DNA of 64,000 bases. It comes from Toxonevra muliebris (taxonomy: Eukaryota; Arthropoda; Insecta; Diptera; Pallopteridae). The stretch spans positions 32,321,890 to 32,385,889 of the forward strand of contig OY829328.1 in the NCBI GenBank assembly GCA_963691655.1, read 5' to 3'. The notes under the pieces are model-generated. The model did no database searches. It saw only the letters and a list, made by a program, of their open reading frames with translations, and was not told the origin of the DNA. The translations under genes and the position numbers were made by a program. This document shows, piece after piece, positions 1 through 10,734 of the stretch (within the stretch, counting starts at the first letter, position 1; the number at the start of each line of letters is the position of its first letter).

Positions 1-139
1 CCTTCCGACGTAATACCTAACGGTGGTTCCGGGAGGAATATCCGTACGGACGAGAGGTGGTTTTAGCGTGAGAATGTCACGCACTGACTGGGTGGCTTTT
101 TATGCTTTCCTCCTCGTTAAAAAAAAAAAAAAAAAAAAA
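1..139 (+). mobile_element. 3' end of an R1-like LINE with poly(A) tail
   Basis: Bases 1-118 are followed by an A-run to 139, as at the 3' terminus of a non-LTR retrotransposon. The same 118 bases recur in reverse complement at 1054-1171, next to a T-run. In that second copy the sequence lies downstream of a reading frame resembling the C-terminus of R1-clade proteins, so this is read as the 3' UTR of that family on the + strand. The element is cut by the window start. R1-clade assignment is inference from the C-terminal residues and layout. Confidence 0.6.
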
Positions 140-179
140 CAACACGCCAAATCTTAATGCCAAACCTCTCCCAAAAAAA

Positions 180-1031
180 AAAAACAAATATCGTTGAGCG
201 CCAAATGGAAGCTGTTTTTGGCTGTTTGTAGGTCAATTCAAACTTATGCTGCACAAATATGGGGATTTTCCTAGTTTGATGATGCGGATCTTTTGCAGCG
301 ATATTTCATCAAGAGAATGCTAAAGTTGCCCGAGCAAACACCTAACTACATTCTTTCGTTGGAAACGGAAGCTGAAGATGGGCATTTCTACACTCTAGAC
401 TTGCATCTGCGTTACATATATAGAACGCTATATGGGTATAGCGATGAAAGACTACCTCACATGCTGTCAACTAAAATAATAAGAAAGAATATATTTTGGT
501 ATAGTGAGATGGTTAAACAAATGAGAGACTGCAATATGAACTCGGCTGGTAGTCCGAAGACTCGAGAAGAATGGTACGACAACTGCGTTGATCTAATTGT
601 AAAACTAAAAATGAAAAGACTGCAAAAATACGAAGAAGCCGCAAGAAATAGCCGGTATTGACTCTATAAATATTTAGACTATTCAAAGGGTCATCTATAT
701 AGCGAGGAATGCTACTCACAAAAACAAATCTTCTGGATTATTAAAGCCCGGGGAGACCTTCTCTGGTTAAATGGAAATTCACACAGACGAGAAACTTCAA
801 AATTGTGTAGTATGTGTAATTTAAAAGAAGAGAAGAGTTTTCAACACTTTTTAGGCAGATGCCCTGTGTTTAATGAAATTAGATGAAAAATACTTTCAAC
901 AATCCGTTTTATTAGAAAATGAGGTTATTGATATTTTAAATGGAAAAGAGCATGGAAATTAGGTTAGCCTATCCCAATTTGTAGAAAAGGCCTTATTAAT
1001 AATTTAATAATTTTCTATCTATCTATCTATC
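180..1031 (+). mobile_element. Degenerate LINE, C-terminal region with zinc knuckle and (CTAT)n tail
   Basis: The + strand translation has the region that follows the reverse transcriptase in insect LINEs: Y-A-A-Q-I-W-G, then QRYFIKRMLKLPEQTPNY, then a C-x2-C-x9-H-x4-C knuckle (CSMCNLKEEKSFQHFLGRC) near 810-865. The longest open stretch is 293-661; in-frame stops lie before and after it, so it is a pseudogene. The 3' end runs into CTAT repeats at about 1013-1031. Those repeats are interrupted by the inverted R1-like element and resume at 1373, so this LINE's microsatellite tail was probably the target of that insertion. Clade not determined. Confidence 0.7.
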
Positions 1032-1372
1032 TTTTTTTTTTTTTTTTTTTTTTAACGAGGAGGAAAGCATAAAAAGCCACCCAGTCAGTGCGTGACATTC
1101 TCACGCTAAAACCACCTCTCGTCCGTACGGATATTCCTCCCGGAACCACCGTTAGGTATTACGTCGGAAGGCCGTAATGAGCTTAGTGCTCAATCGTCAG
1201 TATTGGTTTCTGTCCAATTCTGTTCGGTTTTATCGTCGATTGACGATATCTGGCTCCATATTTGTAGTATTTGCCGTGCGCTCGACTTTGCGCGCACGTT
1301 CTGCATCATACAGAGTGGTCATCATATCTGCAGCAACCTTGCATGCTGCATTCCATTTTTCCGCTGTGTTAT
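1032..1372 (-). mobile_element. 5'-truncated R1-like LINE 3' end, inserted antisense
   Basis: On the minus strand this starts at about 1372 with an open frame reading W-N-A-A-C-K-V-A, then a charged ERARKVERT stretch. That resembles the C-terminal tail of R1-clade ORF2 proteins. It then continues into the 3' UTR shared with 1-118 and ends in an A-run (T-run at 1032-1053 on +). It lies inside a CTAT microsatellite (1013-1031 and 1373-1451), as expected for a truncated LINE inserted into another LINE's tail. Target-site duplication cannot be read because the target is itself repetitive. Confidence 0.6.
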
Positions 1373-1451
1373 CTAACTATCTATCTAACAATCTATCTAT
1401 CTATCTATCTAACTATCTATCTATCTAACTATCTATCTATCTACCTATCTT
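1373..1451. repeat. (TATC)n microsatellite
   Basis: Tetranucleotide TATC/CTAT repeats with interspersed TAAC variants. This is probably the outer part of the 3' tail of the LINE at 180-1031, split by the R1-like insertion. Confidence 0.9.
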
Positions 1452-4400
1452 GTATAAACACTTTAATTTGAATAAATTCACATTCTTAATTTGAATATTA
1501 AACATTTGCATAAGCAGGATTACATTTTAAAATTTTATACCCACAAATTTATGTACTTTGTCTTATTTTAATGAAATTTTAATTTTTGAACATATAGATA
1601 TTGAACAATAACAAGCAGCCACAACAGCAGGATACGTCAGTAATAATTTTCATATTTTTATGTCACAACGACAATGAGTAGTTGTAGGTACATTGTGCAT
1701 GAATGTTTGTGTGCGTGTATTGTAGTTTGCATGCAATGCGGTTTGAAATTCTATACCGCAACAGATAAGTTTTTATGTCCTTACCCTCCTATGCCTCCAC
1801 TTCAAACTGAAGGTGTGAAATTTTAACCGGATATGAGTGAAACGCATCTCGCTCACTTTACTTGCGCCTTCGAGAAGGCAACAACAGCAACAACAAAAGA
1901 ACGTTTTTCATAACTTCAAACTTCGTTTGCTGTTTTGGATAAAGGACGCTCCTTTTTTCGATCGACAATGTGTGTTTCTGCATCTTCTTCGGCTTCTTCA
2001 TCTTCTTCTTCTTTTTCATATTATTAATTTTCTTGTCGGTGTGTGCAACACATTTCGGTGTAAATATGAATACTATATTTACTATACCATAGACATGTCC
2101 GTCTATATGTCTGTCTGCTTGTTTGTCTGACTATCGTTTTGTCTCACTGTCACCATTTTGCGGTCGTAGAACTCAATCTGTTTAACCTAAAACAGTACAA
2201 CAAAACCTTGCAACATTGGAGGCAACACCCCCGCTCCTGATTCAGTGCATACTGTACTCTTTATTGTCTTCGTTGTTTTTTTTTTTTTTTTGTTGCTGCT
2301 GTTCGAATCGCGCTAAATGAATTGTTCATAATTGTTGTTGCTGTTACTGACGATCAACAAGGTTATCCCTTCACATGAGCTGCGGAGCCCTTCATTCTTC
2401 TGTCCACTTCTGTGAACTTTTTTGTTATTGTTGTTGTTTCTTGCTGCTGCCACTGCTTCTGCTTGTTTACAAATTTAAATTCTCCAGTGCAGTGAGTGAT
2501 TTTTTTATTGTCCTGGCGACACGCTGCGACGTTTAGATTTCAGTTTTCGCACAGAAGGCATTTCATTTCAAGAACGTACCTTGCAAAAGAACCAAAAGAA
2601 GAGAAGCAGTTGAACAAAAAAACAACAACAACAAATGCATAGTATTAAATTTTACTTCATGCATAAATTTTTGCACTTCGATTTTTAGGTTTCGTTTTTT
2701 TAATTTTTTTTGGAATATTTTTTTTTATTATTATTATTTTTTCATTTCATTACCATCGTTGTTGTTGCAAAAAATTCGATCGAGAATTCATTCGTATGTA
2801 AACAATCGCATTACATATGCTCCCTCGGATTTAACACCACACGGATTAGATACTCGTACTACCGCGCTGCAATATGTGAATATCTTAATATCTCCGTATT
2901 TTTGTATGAATATATCTCAAAGGAATGCCAGTATTTATGTATATTCGAGTATGTGTTTGTATAACACAAGAATTCGTTATATGAATATGTCAGTGCCAGC
3001 ACAGTTGAAATTGTGAAAATATTTTAAATTTGTAAGCTTTTGTTTTACGTTTTTAATTATCCCATTAAAAATATCTAGTGATTTTAAGTTTTCAATCACT
3101 GCAGTTAAATGTGATTATGTAACATAAATCACAGTTGAATAATTATGCTTGAAGCATCCCTAAGAAGATACTCCTAACCAAACTACCCATGACAATATAT
3201 GATTACAAGTTAATAATCTTCAAAATCCTTTAGCAACACAAAAGAATGGAATCGAGATTGATTCAGGACACACACATTAACCAATTAACCGGCTATTTTC
3301 CAGGTACAAAATAATGTTGCAATTTCAAGGAATTTTTTTTTGGGAGGATTTTTTATATTTTTTACCGCCTTCTTCAGCGAAATAACAAATAATGTCATTA
3401 AAAATTTTAACATAATATTAGTTTTCCATATTAAGAAGTTTAATATACGAAAGTTTATATCTACGAAAGCACTTCGAGTATCTCTCTGAATTTTTTACAA
3501 AATACTTTTAAAATATAATACTTTCAAATTACAGACTTTTTTAAAAATAAATTTCTTCAAACCAAGAAAGTGCAGGGCTTTCTTAAGGAAATATGAACAT
3601 TATAAGACCGAAAATTTGAAGTATTGGAAAAGTTAAACGATTTACATTACATAAAATTTGACAACAAATATTCTACAGACTTTATTGGCTAAAAATTTCC
3701 CGCAAAAAACAACTCATTCCCCGTACTAAGTAAAATTCTCCACAAATCGGGGAATTCCCCGCAAGTTGGCATCGCTAACTGGTACCAAGCCAAGGCAATT
3801 TGATAATAGAAAAGGAAAATAATAAAGTAGATATTAAAAAAATTAACCTAATATCTTGCAAACGGAGTAGCCTGTCATTAGAGTTCACTCAAATAATACA
3901 ATATGTATTGCCACATTTTATACAGAGACAAAAATTTAAACCGCCAAGGTACGATTAAAATTTTGGACACCCATGGGATAGATAACCTCAGCGATAGCTA
4001 AGCAGTTCACCTATTAACTAAATGACTGACGTTAACAAAAAAATTCTCTGAACCCTATTATATCCACTGTAAGATTTACAATTATATTTTAAACGTATTA
4101 GTCACAGATGTAATGAGGGGTAAAAGCAATATTAGGTTAAACTAGATAAGATCAATTTTTTAGGCACGGATCCCCTAATTATATAGACGCATTCTTCTTT
4201 TTCATCGCCTATGTTTTGAAGTTAAATATAAAGTTTCATTACTGTTTGAAAAATAAATAGTTTTAATGCTTCCAAAGAAAGGGCTTACAATTCGATCAGA
4301 GGCTTCTGCGATTCTAAGGAATGCTTTAGTTGGTGCTCGCTCAGATGCCTTCTTCAAGTATTCAAAAATTCAGAGCATTGTTGATGATATGCTTCAAAGT

Positions 4401-5215
4401 TTGTTAATCTTCTCTGCAAAACCTGCATGAGTCATTAGAAAGAATTCCCAGTTTTGTTAGCAATTATATTTATCCAATATTTATTTACTGAAAAATTCTG
4501 TTCATGGTCATTTATGGGTTAAACTACGAAATAAGTGCTTACAAGGCGTTGCTTATTTGCTGGTCGAGACCGAAATAATTTTTCTTTATTTTTGATTTTT
4601 TCTAATCAAAAAAATGAAGCTGAAGCCTTTTAAAGAAAGCTTGAACATTCCAACCACAAAACTAGAAAGATTCATGAAAATTATAACATTGTTGCAACTG
4701 CATTAAGATTCCTTTCTCAAGAACCACTTAGTGACATGACAATTTCTCACAAATTCATTTGCAATGATTAATTGCTAAAAATAAAATAAACTAAATTGCA
4801 ATAAGAATATTTTATAACAAAAATTTTTCTCATGATGAGAGGACGCCACCTTCAAATAAAATGTGACAAAAACACAATTTCAACAGTCGAATTGTGTACA
4901 AGAAGACAACCGACCAACATACACATACATATTCCCAACGACAAACCAAAACAGCACGGTGACCGTGACCATCAAATTGGCGGCACCGCCAAAAACTCAA
5001 CTCACAGACAGTAAAACAATAACAGCAACAACATTGCTAACATAACCAGCAAACAAAACAATTTAAATTGATTGCAATGCGATTTGTATATAGTTACGAG
5101 TAGAAGTAGAAGTGAATCTTTCTCCGGCACTGAATGTTGCGGAATATCTATGCTGAACATTTTTTGCCTTAGTTAAAAAAGTGAGTCAATACTAACGAAA
5201 CAGAGCACAATAACA
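1452..5215. other. AT-rich noncoding DNA with CAA/CAG and homopolymer runs
   Basis: No supportable gene. The stretch holds CAACAG/TTGTTG microsatellites (about 1885, 2320, 2430, 2620), CTTCTT repeats near 1980-2020 and many poly(T) runs. Short ORFs have hydrophobic or repeat-driven translations. Near 4290-4430 there is a short, stop-interrupted reading that may be a transposon remnant; it cannot be assigned. At 3741-3778 a GC-richer patch ends in TTGGCATCGCTA, reminiscent of a hAT terminus but without a visible partner. Confidence 0.6.
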
Positions 5216-5290
5216 ATGAGACTGCAGCTGTTGCTGCTGCTGTTGCTGCTGCTGCTGCATGTGACTCTTCTGGCCTTAATTGAGTCATAG
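5216..5290 (+). other. 24-codon Leu-rich micro-ORF (CTG repeat)
   Basis: An ATG in a good fly context (AACA-ATG) opens a 24-residue frame: M-R-L-Q, ten consecutive Leu encoded by CTG/TTG, then H-V-T-L-L-A-L-I-E-S and TAG. It has the shape of a signal peptide, but it rests on a CTG microsatellite. No downstream exon with a convincing acceptor was found. It may be chance, a uORF, or a first exon; chance is the default. Confidence 0.2.
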
Positions 5291-6274
5291 CCACAAGTCT
5301 GTATGGAACTGAAAAAATATTTTAACACGACAAAAAATAAAGATACAAAACAAAAAACAAAACAAAAAAACTAAAACATTTTATTAAGAGTCGTCGGGTA
5401 TTTGAAGTATACAAATACTAAAAATGTATAAAAAGAACGAATTAAATCAGCAACACAAATAAAATCCATTAAGCCAACTGCAACAACAATAACAATATCA
5501 GTAAGAAACGGATGCGCTACAGTGCAAACATACATACATACGCACACACGAAATCATTTTCTCAAACTGATCTTCATCATCGCCATTATCATCACAATGA
5601 TGATCATAGTCTGGGAATCTGAATTTGAAGGTTTGCCATAAAGATTTGTCATTGTTTGATTTTTTTTTTAAATCAGTATCACTAGCACCAAAACATGTTG
5701 TTCATTGTTTTCTTTTATTTGCAACGCGATACACGAAACCCCCCACAAGGAGAAATGCTTAAGTTAAGGAACTTTTAAGTTAAACATAACACAAGCCGAA
5801 GTAATCGCTATGTATTTCATAATTTTTCGAAGGTAAGTATGAAAGGATTTAATCCATTCAGTGAGTTTTAAGTGTTTAGGTGCCGTATTTCTCCAACCCG
5901 ATAATATGTAAAAAAAAATTAGGTGGCTTTAACAAATCGTAATCGTTAGGCTGAAATTAGAGTAATAGATCTAGAAGTTAAAATCAGAAAACTATTTAAA
6001 GGAGAAGTTGGAGTTAGAATTAGACAGTTTTACATCGCAGCAGTTATAGTTAGCAATTAAAATGTGTATGAGCTCGAACTGAATTAAGTTTTAAAGGCTT
6101 TTGGGAGTCCAAGGGAGTCGAACTGTATTAAGTTTTGAAGACTTTTGAGAGTCCAGGATAATGCATGATATACCGATATCTTGAATTGATAATATAGTAC
6201 AACATCCAAAATAGGACTGGTGATTTGACATGTAGTAATTTAGGGAACTGGATCAAAACCCAATTTCAATTATT
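5291..6274. other. Noncoding DNA with a 45-bp tandem duplication
   Basis: No gene seen. About 6070-6113 and 6116-6157 are two diverged tandem copies of a unit containing CGAACTG-ATTAAGTTTT and ending GAGTCCA. The remainder is AT-rich with CA/CAA repeats. Confidence 0.5.
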
Positions 6275-6592
6275 AATAGATGGCAGAGAATTAAAGCCAT
6301 TAATCAACAGTTTTGCCAGAAATGGAAATCTGAATATTTGAAAGAGCTTCACAAACGTTACAAATGGAAGTATCCCTAGAAAGATATCGAGGTAAATGAA
6401 CTGGTAGTCGTTAGAGAAGACAATTTACCACCTAATGAGTGGCGATTAGGGCGAGTGACGAAAGTTTATTCAGGCGTGGATTCCAAAATTCGAGTTGCCG
6501 ATATTAGGACTGAGCGTGCCGTGATTACTCGTCCAATAATCAAGCTAGTCATTCTTCCGAATTCATCGAAGAATGTACCCCACCAAAATTAA
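6275..6592 (+). pseudogene. BEL/Pao retrotransposon integrase C-terminal (DUF5641-like) fragment
   Basis: One frame from 6275 to the TAA at 6590-6592, interrupted by a single in-frame TAG at about 6377. It reads RWQRIKAINQQFCQKW, then after the stop NELVVVREDNLPPNEWRLGR, V-T-K-V-Y-S-G-V-D, and RPIIKLVILP. This is the order seen in the DUF5641 domain at the end of BEL/Pao polyproteins: RWQ..., W..EYL..L..R.KW, D-N-L-P-P..W..GR, RP..KL..LP. The stop makes it non-functional. A recognisable aspartic protease fragment lies just downstream instead of the expected LTR. Confidence 0.85.
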
Positions 6593-6900
6593 CAAATTTT
6601 TTTCCAGACATACTCATTATGGGACGCCAAGCCTATCGGTTAGGCCTCAGAGCATCTAGCATTGGATCTCAACGAATGTGTGCGATTAAGGTGCGGGGTC
6701 GATATGATTCAAATGAAGAATTGTGACACATACTGCTAGCAGACACAGAATGTTGCAAATCTGCCCCCATATGTTTTATGCTGGGTGCCGACGTATACTA
6801 TCGGATAGTGCAACACGGCACAATTCCCATGCACTCGTCCCAAATTACCACACAAAGTACAATCTTCGGATGGGTACTGTCTGGCGTGTGCTCCATATGA
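6593..6900 (+). pseudogene. BEL/Pao retrotransposon protease-region fragment
   Basis: Frame 6781-6900 reads LGADVYYRIVQHGTIP, then QITTQSTIFGWVLSGVC and a stop. In BEL/Pao elements the peptidase region carries L-L-G-A-D-V-Y...G and ends Q.T.FGW.LSG, so the match is good. In an intact element this lies far upstream of the integrase C-terminus; here it follows it. The relic is therefore rearranged, internally deleted, or made of two copies. Bases 6593-6780 contain a related but frameshifted reading. Confidence 0.75.
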
Positions 6901-7078
6901 GCCTCTTGAAATTTGTATTCCTCTTTGTATTTCTGAATTTAATGAATTATATTACATGAACTAAAGCACTATAATCACCAAATAAAATAGATTTACAACG
7001 TATTACGCGTCAATTTTATTTTTTCTTACACTTTTACAGCCTAGATTTAAGTTGCCAATATGGCAAGGCGGGCGGCAT

Positions 7079-7376
7079 GTTCAGGCCAGATGCCTTATTT
7101 GTATTAGTTATTAGATTTAAGTGTTTTTTTGTACTCCTGGCAACCCTTACCTATTCGATTTTTCATCGATACATTTATGATTCAGCGGGTTGAATTTGTC
7201 ATCTTTAGACAATTTTACCGAATGCCAGGATATTATTCTATATCCTGAAGACGCCACGAAGAGGTCGTAGCCGCTAAGCTGAGAGAAACGAATTGCTATA
7301 GGTAAATTTTCTTATGCTTACTAATAAATTACATTTGATTATTTGAACTAACTGCTGTTTTCTTTTACACATTTCA
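7079..7376 (+). repeat. Putative BEL/Pao LTR
   Basis: Downstream of the BEL relics, a purine-rich stretch (AAGGCGGGCGG at about 7064-7074) sits just before TGTTCAGGCC at 7079. This is the arrangement of polypurine tract followed by an LTR beginning TGT. A plausible end is the CA at about 7376 or the ACA at 7367-7369. No second LTR is in view, so the boundaries are tentative. Confidence 0.4.
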
Positions 7377-7839
7377 AATTCCCTCGAAATCCCCCCTTGC
7401 ACGGAGACGCAAAGACCTCCGCTCTTTTCAGTTTGTAAAATTTAATTTTTAAAAATTGTTTGTAAGAAATATATGAAATTTGTCTTCAGAATGTTATTTT
7501 TCCAAGAATTAGAAGGTGGAGGGTGTTTTGGTGTTCTCGGACTTCCCGCCCCCCCCCCCATGCTTTTTGCTAGGCAAACTTTGGAATTGGAATTAGACAT
7601 CGTTCCACTCTTCAAAAATCAATTGAAAAATGAGTGGGATAACTGAAAATTTACACACTCATTGGGCCAAAGTAATTTACACTTATGAATCGCCGTTTTT
7701 GCCTTTGAATATATTGACTCGTACAGGTATAAAACAGCTAACAGAACGGTTGCCCATACAGTTGAACATCCACTAAAGCTTCATATTTACTTAGCCTTTA
7801 GTTAACGCGGTTTTGTTAGCATGCTCTATAGCTTACCAC
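7377..7839. other. Noncoding DNA, no gene seen
   Basis: AT-rich sequence with a C-run at 7549-7559. No open frame or structural RNA recognised. Confidence 0.4.
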
Positions 7840-8150
7840 CAATAAGTTTTATGGAATAGAGAATCATGATTGACTGTTATTGGAAGACAACGACTTGAAA
7901 CACAGAAGTCGTCAAATGTTCTGTTCCAACGGATTGACCGCTGAAATCGCCAGATTTCAATTTGATCCAAAACGTTTGGGCGATCATAAAGGCAAGTAAG
8001 AAGGTCCTAAGGTTAATGTAGAGTATATCTGAAACAATTCATTAGACCAACTTGAAATTTACACTGAATATGTTCAAAATATTATAATTTAAGAAAATCC
8101 AAAAACGCTGGAAACGCTCGAAATTTATGCAAGGATCATAGATACTTGGG
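7840..8150 (+). pseudogene. Tc1/mariner transposase fragment
   Basis: Bases 7938-8003 encode PLKSPDFNLIQNVWAIIK, matching the Tc1-family signature WP.QSPDLNPIEN.W..IK around the second catalytic Asp. Directly upstream, in a disrupted frame, are remnants that fit the region before this motif. Stops and frameshifts surround the motif. It is a short decayed relic with no recognised TIRs. Confidence 0.7.
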
Positions 8151-10734
8151 AAATAACTATTTTCTTACATATTTATAATTCCAATAGAGCAGTTTTTATT
8201 ACTTTTTTTTTCAATCAAATAAACATTTCGACACCTGGCAGATGTCTGAAGATATAAGCCACAAATCGGCAAGGTTAAACCCGAAATCTGTTTCGTTTCA
8301 TTTAAAATTAAAAAAACAAAATTATTAAATTTTACATGCAATGAGGGAAGTTGTCCTTCCTTTCTCCTTTGCCTTGGAGAATAAACTGTTTGCTTTGCTA
8401 TAACATAATTTGGTCTGATCTTTTCTGTTTTAGTTGTGTACAATGTAGATGGCAACTCTACTCTAAACTATACCATCCGTTGTTGGCATTTTAACAAGCT
8501 TTAACGTCGAGCTCATTTCGTTACGCCTTGATGCGACTTAATCCATTAATTTATATCAAAATAAAAAATTTCTCACTCTTTTATTAAGAACAACAACAAA
8601 ATTACAGAGACATTGCGACAGACATTGACAACAACAACAACAACAAAACTAACCGCATTCTGACTCTTCATGCGTCCTTCTTCCTTCCTTATTTTTCGAT
8701 ACTCATTTCATTTTAATACTTACTGATTTTTTCTTTTGCGTTTTGTAAGTTTTGCAAAATGTCGCAATAAAAATCGCGAATTCTTTTAATCCGTTTTAAG
8801 CTTTTTATTGTTGTTGTTATTGTTGTTGGGTTATCGCTGTCGAATGAGTGTACGATATCGTGTGTAGTATGTATTCATGTGTGTATTGAGGTTTATGTAT
8901 GTGGGTGTTGTGGTCGTTTTATTGCTTCAGATATTTTCTTAATTTTAATAAATTTTGTAGCGAAGCTTACTACGAAGTGTCGTAAGTTTTAGTTTTCAGC
9001 TTCTTCTTCGTTTCTTCTTTTTCTTGGAATCAAAGAGCGATAAAAATTGTCATTTCAGGATTTGCGTACATAAAAACAAATGCATTAGAAGCTTTTATCT
9101 TTGATTAATGACGCATGCCGCAAAGGAAGTCAGTCTACTCCTCGATGATGTTTGCAAATTGATGGAGAACGTGTAAATGAATGAATTAATATATTTATTT
9201 CTAAAAATTTAAGTGCCTTTCGGCAAACTTTTGCTTACTCATCGAATTTATGTTGAATAGCAGATCAACGCAACAACTCGTCTCAAGTAAAGAAATACAA
9301 CAATTTTAGTATAAAACTTAAAGGTCAGCAAAGTTTTGTTTGAAAATTTTTCCCTTGATTACGAATTCACTCATATTTTAAGTTTTAGAATAAAGCAGTT
9401 ATACTGATTTCTATGCTCGTGAGCGAAAAACTTCAAAGTTTACTAATTGTATTTGAATTTTCACAAGCGAAAAGTTTTGAGCTTTACAGCACCACTTAAA
9501 TGGATCATTGCTTTGATTGATTGATTTGTATGGGTGACATGCACTGCGACCTTAAAGGTTTATTGTACCCTAGATCATTTCAGATTCACTGAATTTTTAG
9601 AAAGTCACTGGTCACTGCCTTGGATGCAAACCAATCGTACCAGATCGTGAATACACCTAATGAAATTTAATTATTGTGTCAAAAGACATATATAAACTGT
9701 TACGCGAAATTTTTTTTTTATGGAGAGTTCAAGGTAATTTTGAAGTCCTGTAACTTTGACGACTGAGGTAAAGTTATTTGTTGTAAAAACCTAAACATTT
9801 TTAATTTTCACACCAACTCTCCACCTTTTTCAGTGAGTTTTTGGTGAAAAGATTTTCCAAAGATGTTCATAACAGGTAAAATATTGACATTGTTCGGCAT
9901 ATATTTTCCTCATAAGCAAATTAAATAAGCGCTCGAACATCAGAATTACGCCGTCCTATCGAACTGAGAATTTTTTGAGACATTTGTTCTAAAAACCTGT
10001 GAACGATACAGAGATGGGATAAGAGGATGCAAAAACAAAATTTTTATGAAGAACAACTTGGAGGCCCTCAGAACAAAAATATCTTGAATATTTAGCTAAA
10101 GCAAAGGAGTGAATAGAATGGAAGTCAATAATCGGACACCCGGGTATCTTTTTCAACTTTGAAAGCAAAAATATATAAAGTATATATATTGGATCGCACA
10201 CAAGTCTTTAGTAGTCTCCAAAATATTAATTCTTATTTAGAAACAAAGAATATCTAGTTTACTGTTCAGGATAAATTTTATACCTCGTATTCCTTTTTTC
10301 AAATATCAGCATACCTGGTATCCAAGTATACCTTATTTTATTAAGAGTATTCATTGTTGTCTAAGTATTTACATATAACACTGCCCTGAAAATTTCGACT
10401 TTTCTTGTTTGAATTAGGTTGCTTTTAGTGATACCAAATGAATTTCCTATGCTGAACACAAATCTGTGGTCAAAAATTTTCCATCACGTCACGTTTTCGA
10501 GAAAAAAGAGGTTGACACCTTTCAAAATAGCGTTCTTGGCCATTTTTGAAAGATTGTGGAACTGAACCCTGACATGCTACAAACTTCGCTAATATCAGGA
10601 ATAAAAGGCTGAACCATGCCCTTTCCAATGAGCTCTATGCATGCCCCCTTAGAGCAGGGGGTGTGTATTACACCGGGTCGGTCCCCATACAAAAAAAAAA
10701 GTTTGAAAAGTCCACCCCCTATTTGAAAGCTTAT
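8151..10734. other. AT-rich noncoding DNA
   Basis: No gene supported. Contains CAA repeats (about 8590-8650), TTGTTG (about 8810-8830) and GTGTATGT-rich patches (8850-8910). The minus-strand frame at 8165-8455 is open for 96 codons but has no recognisable motif. Confidence 0.5.
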
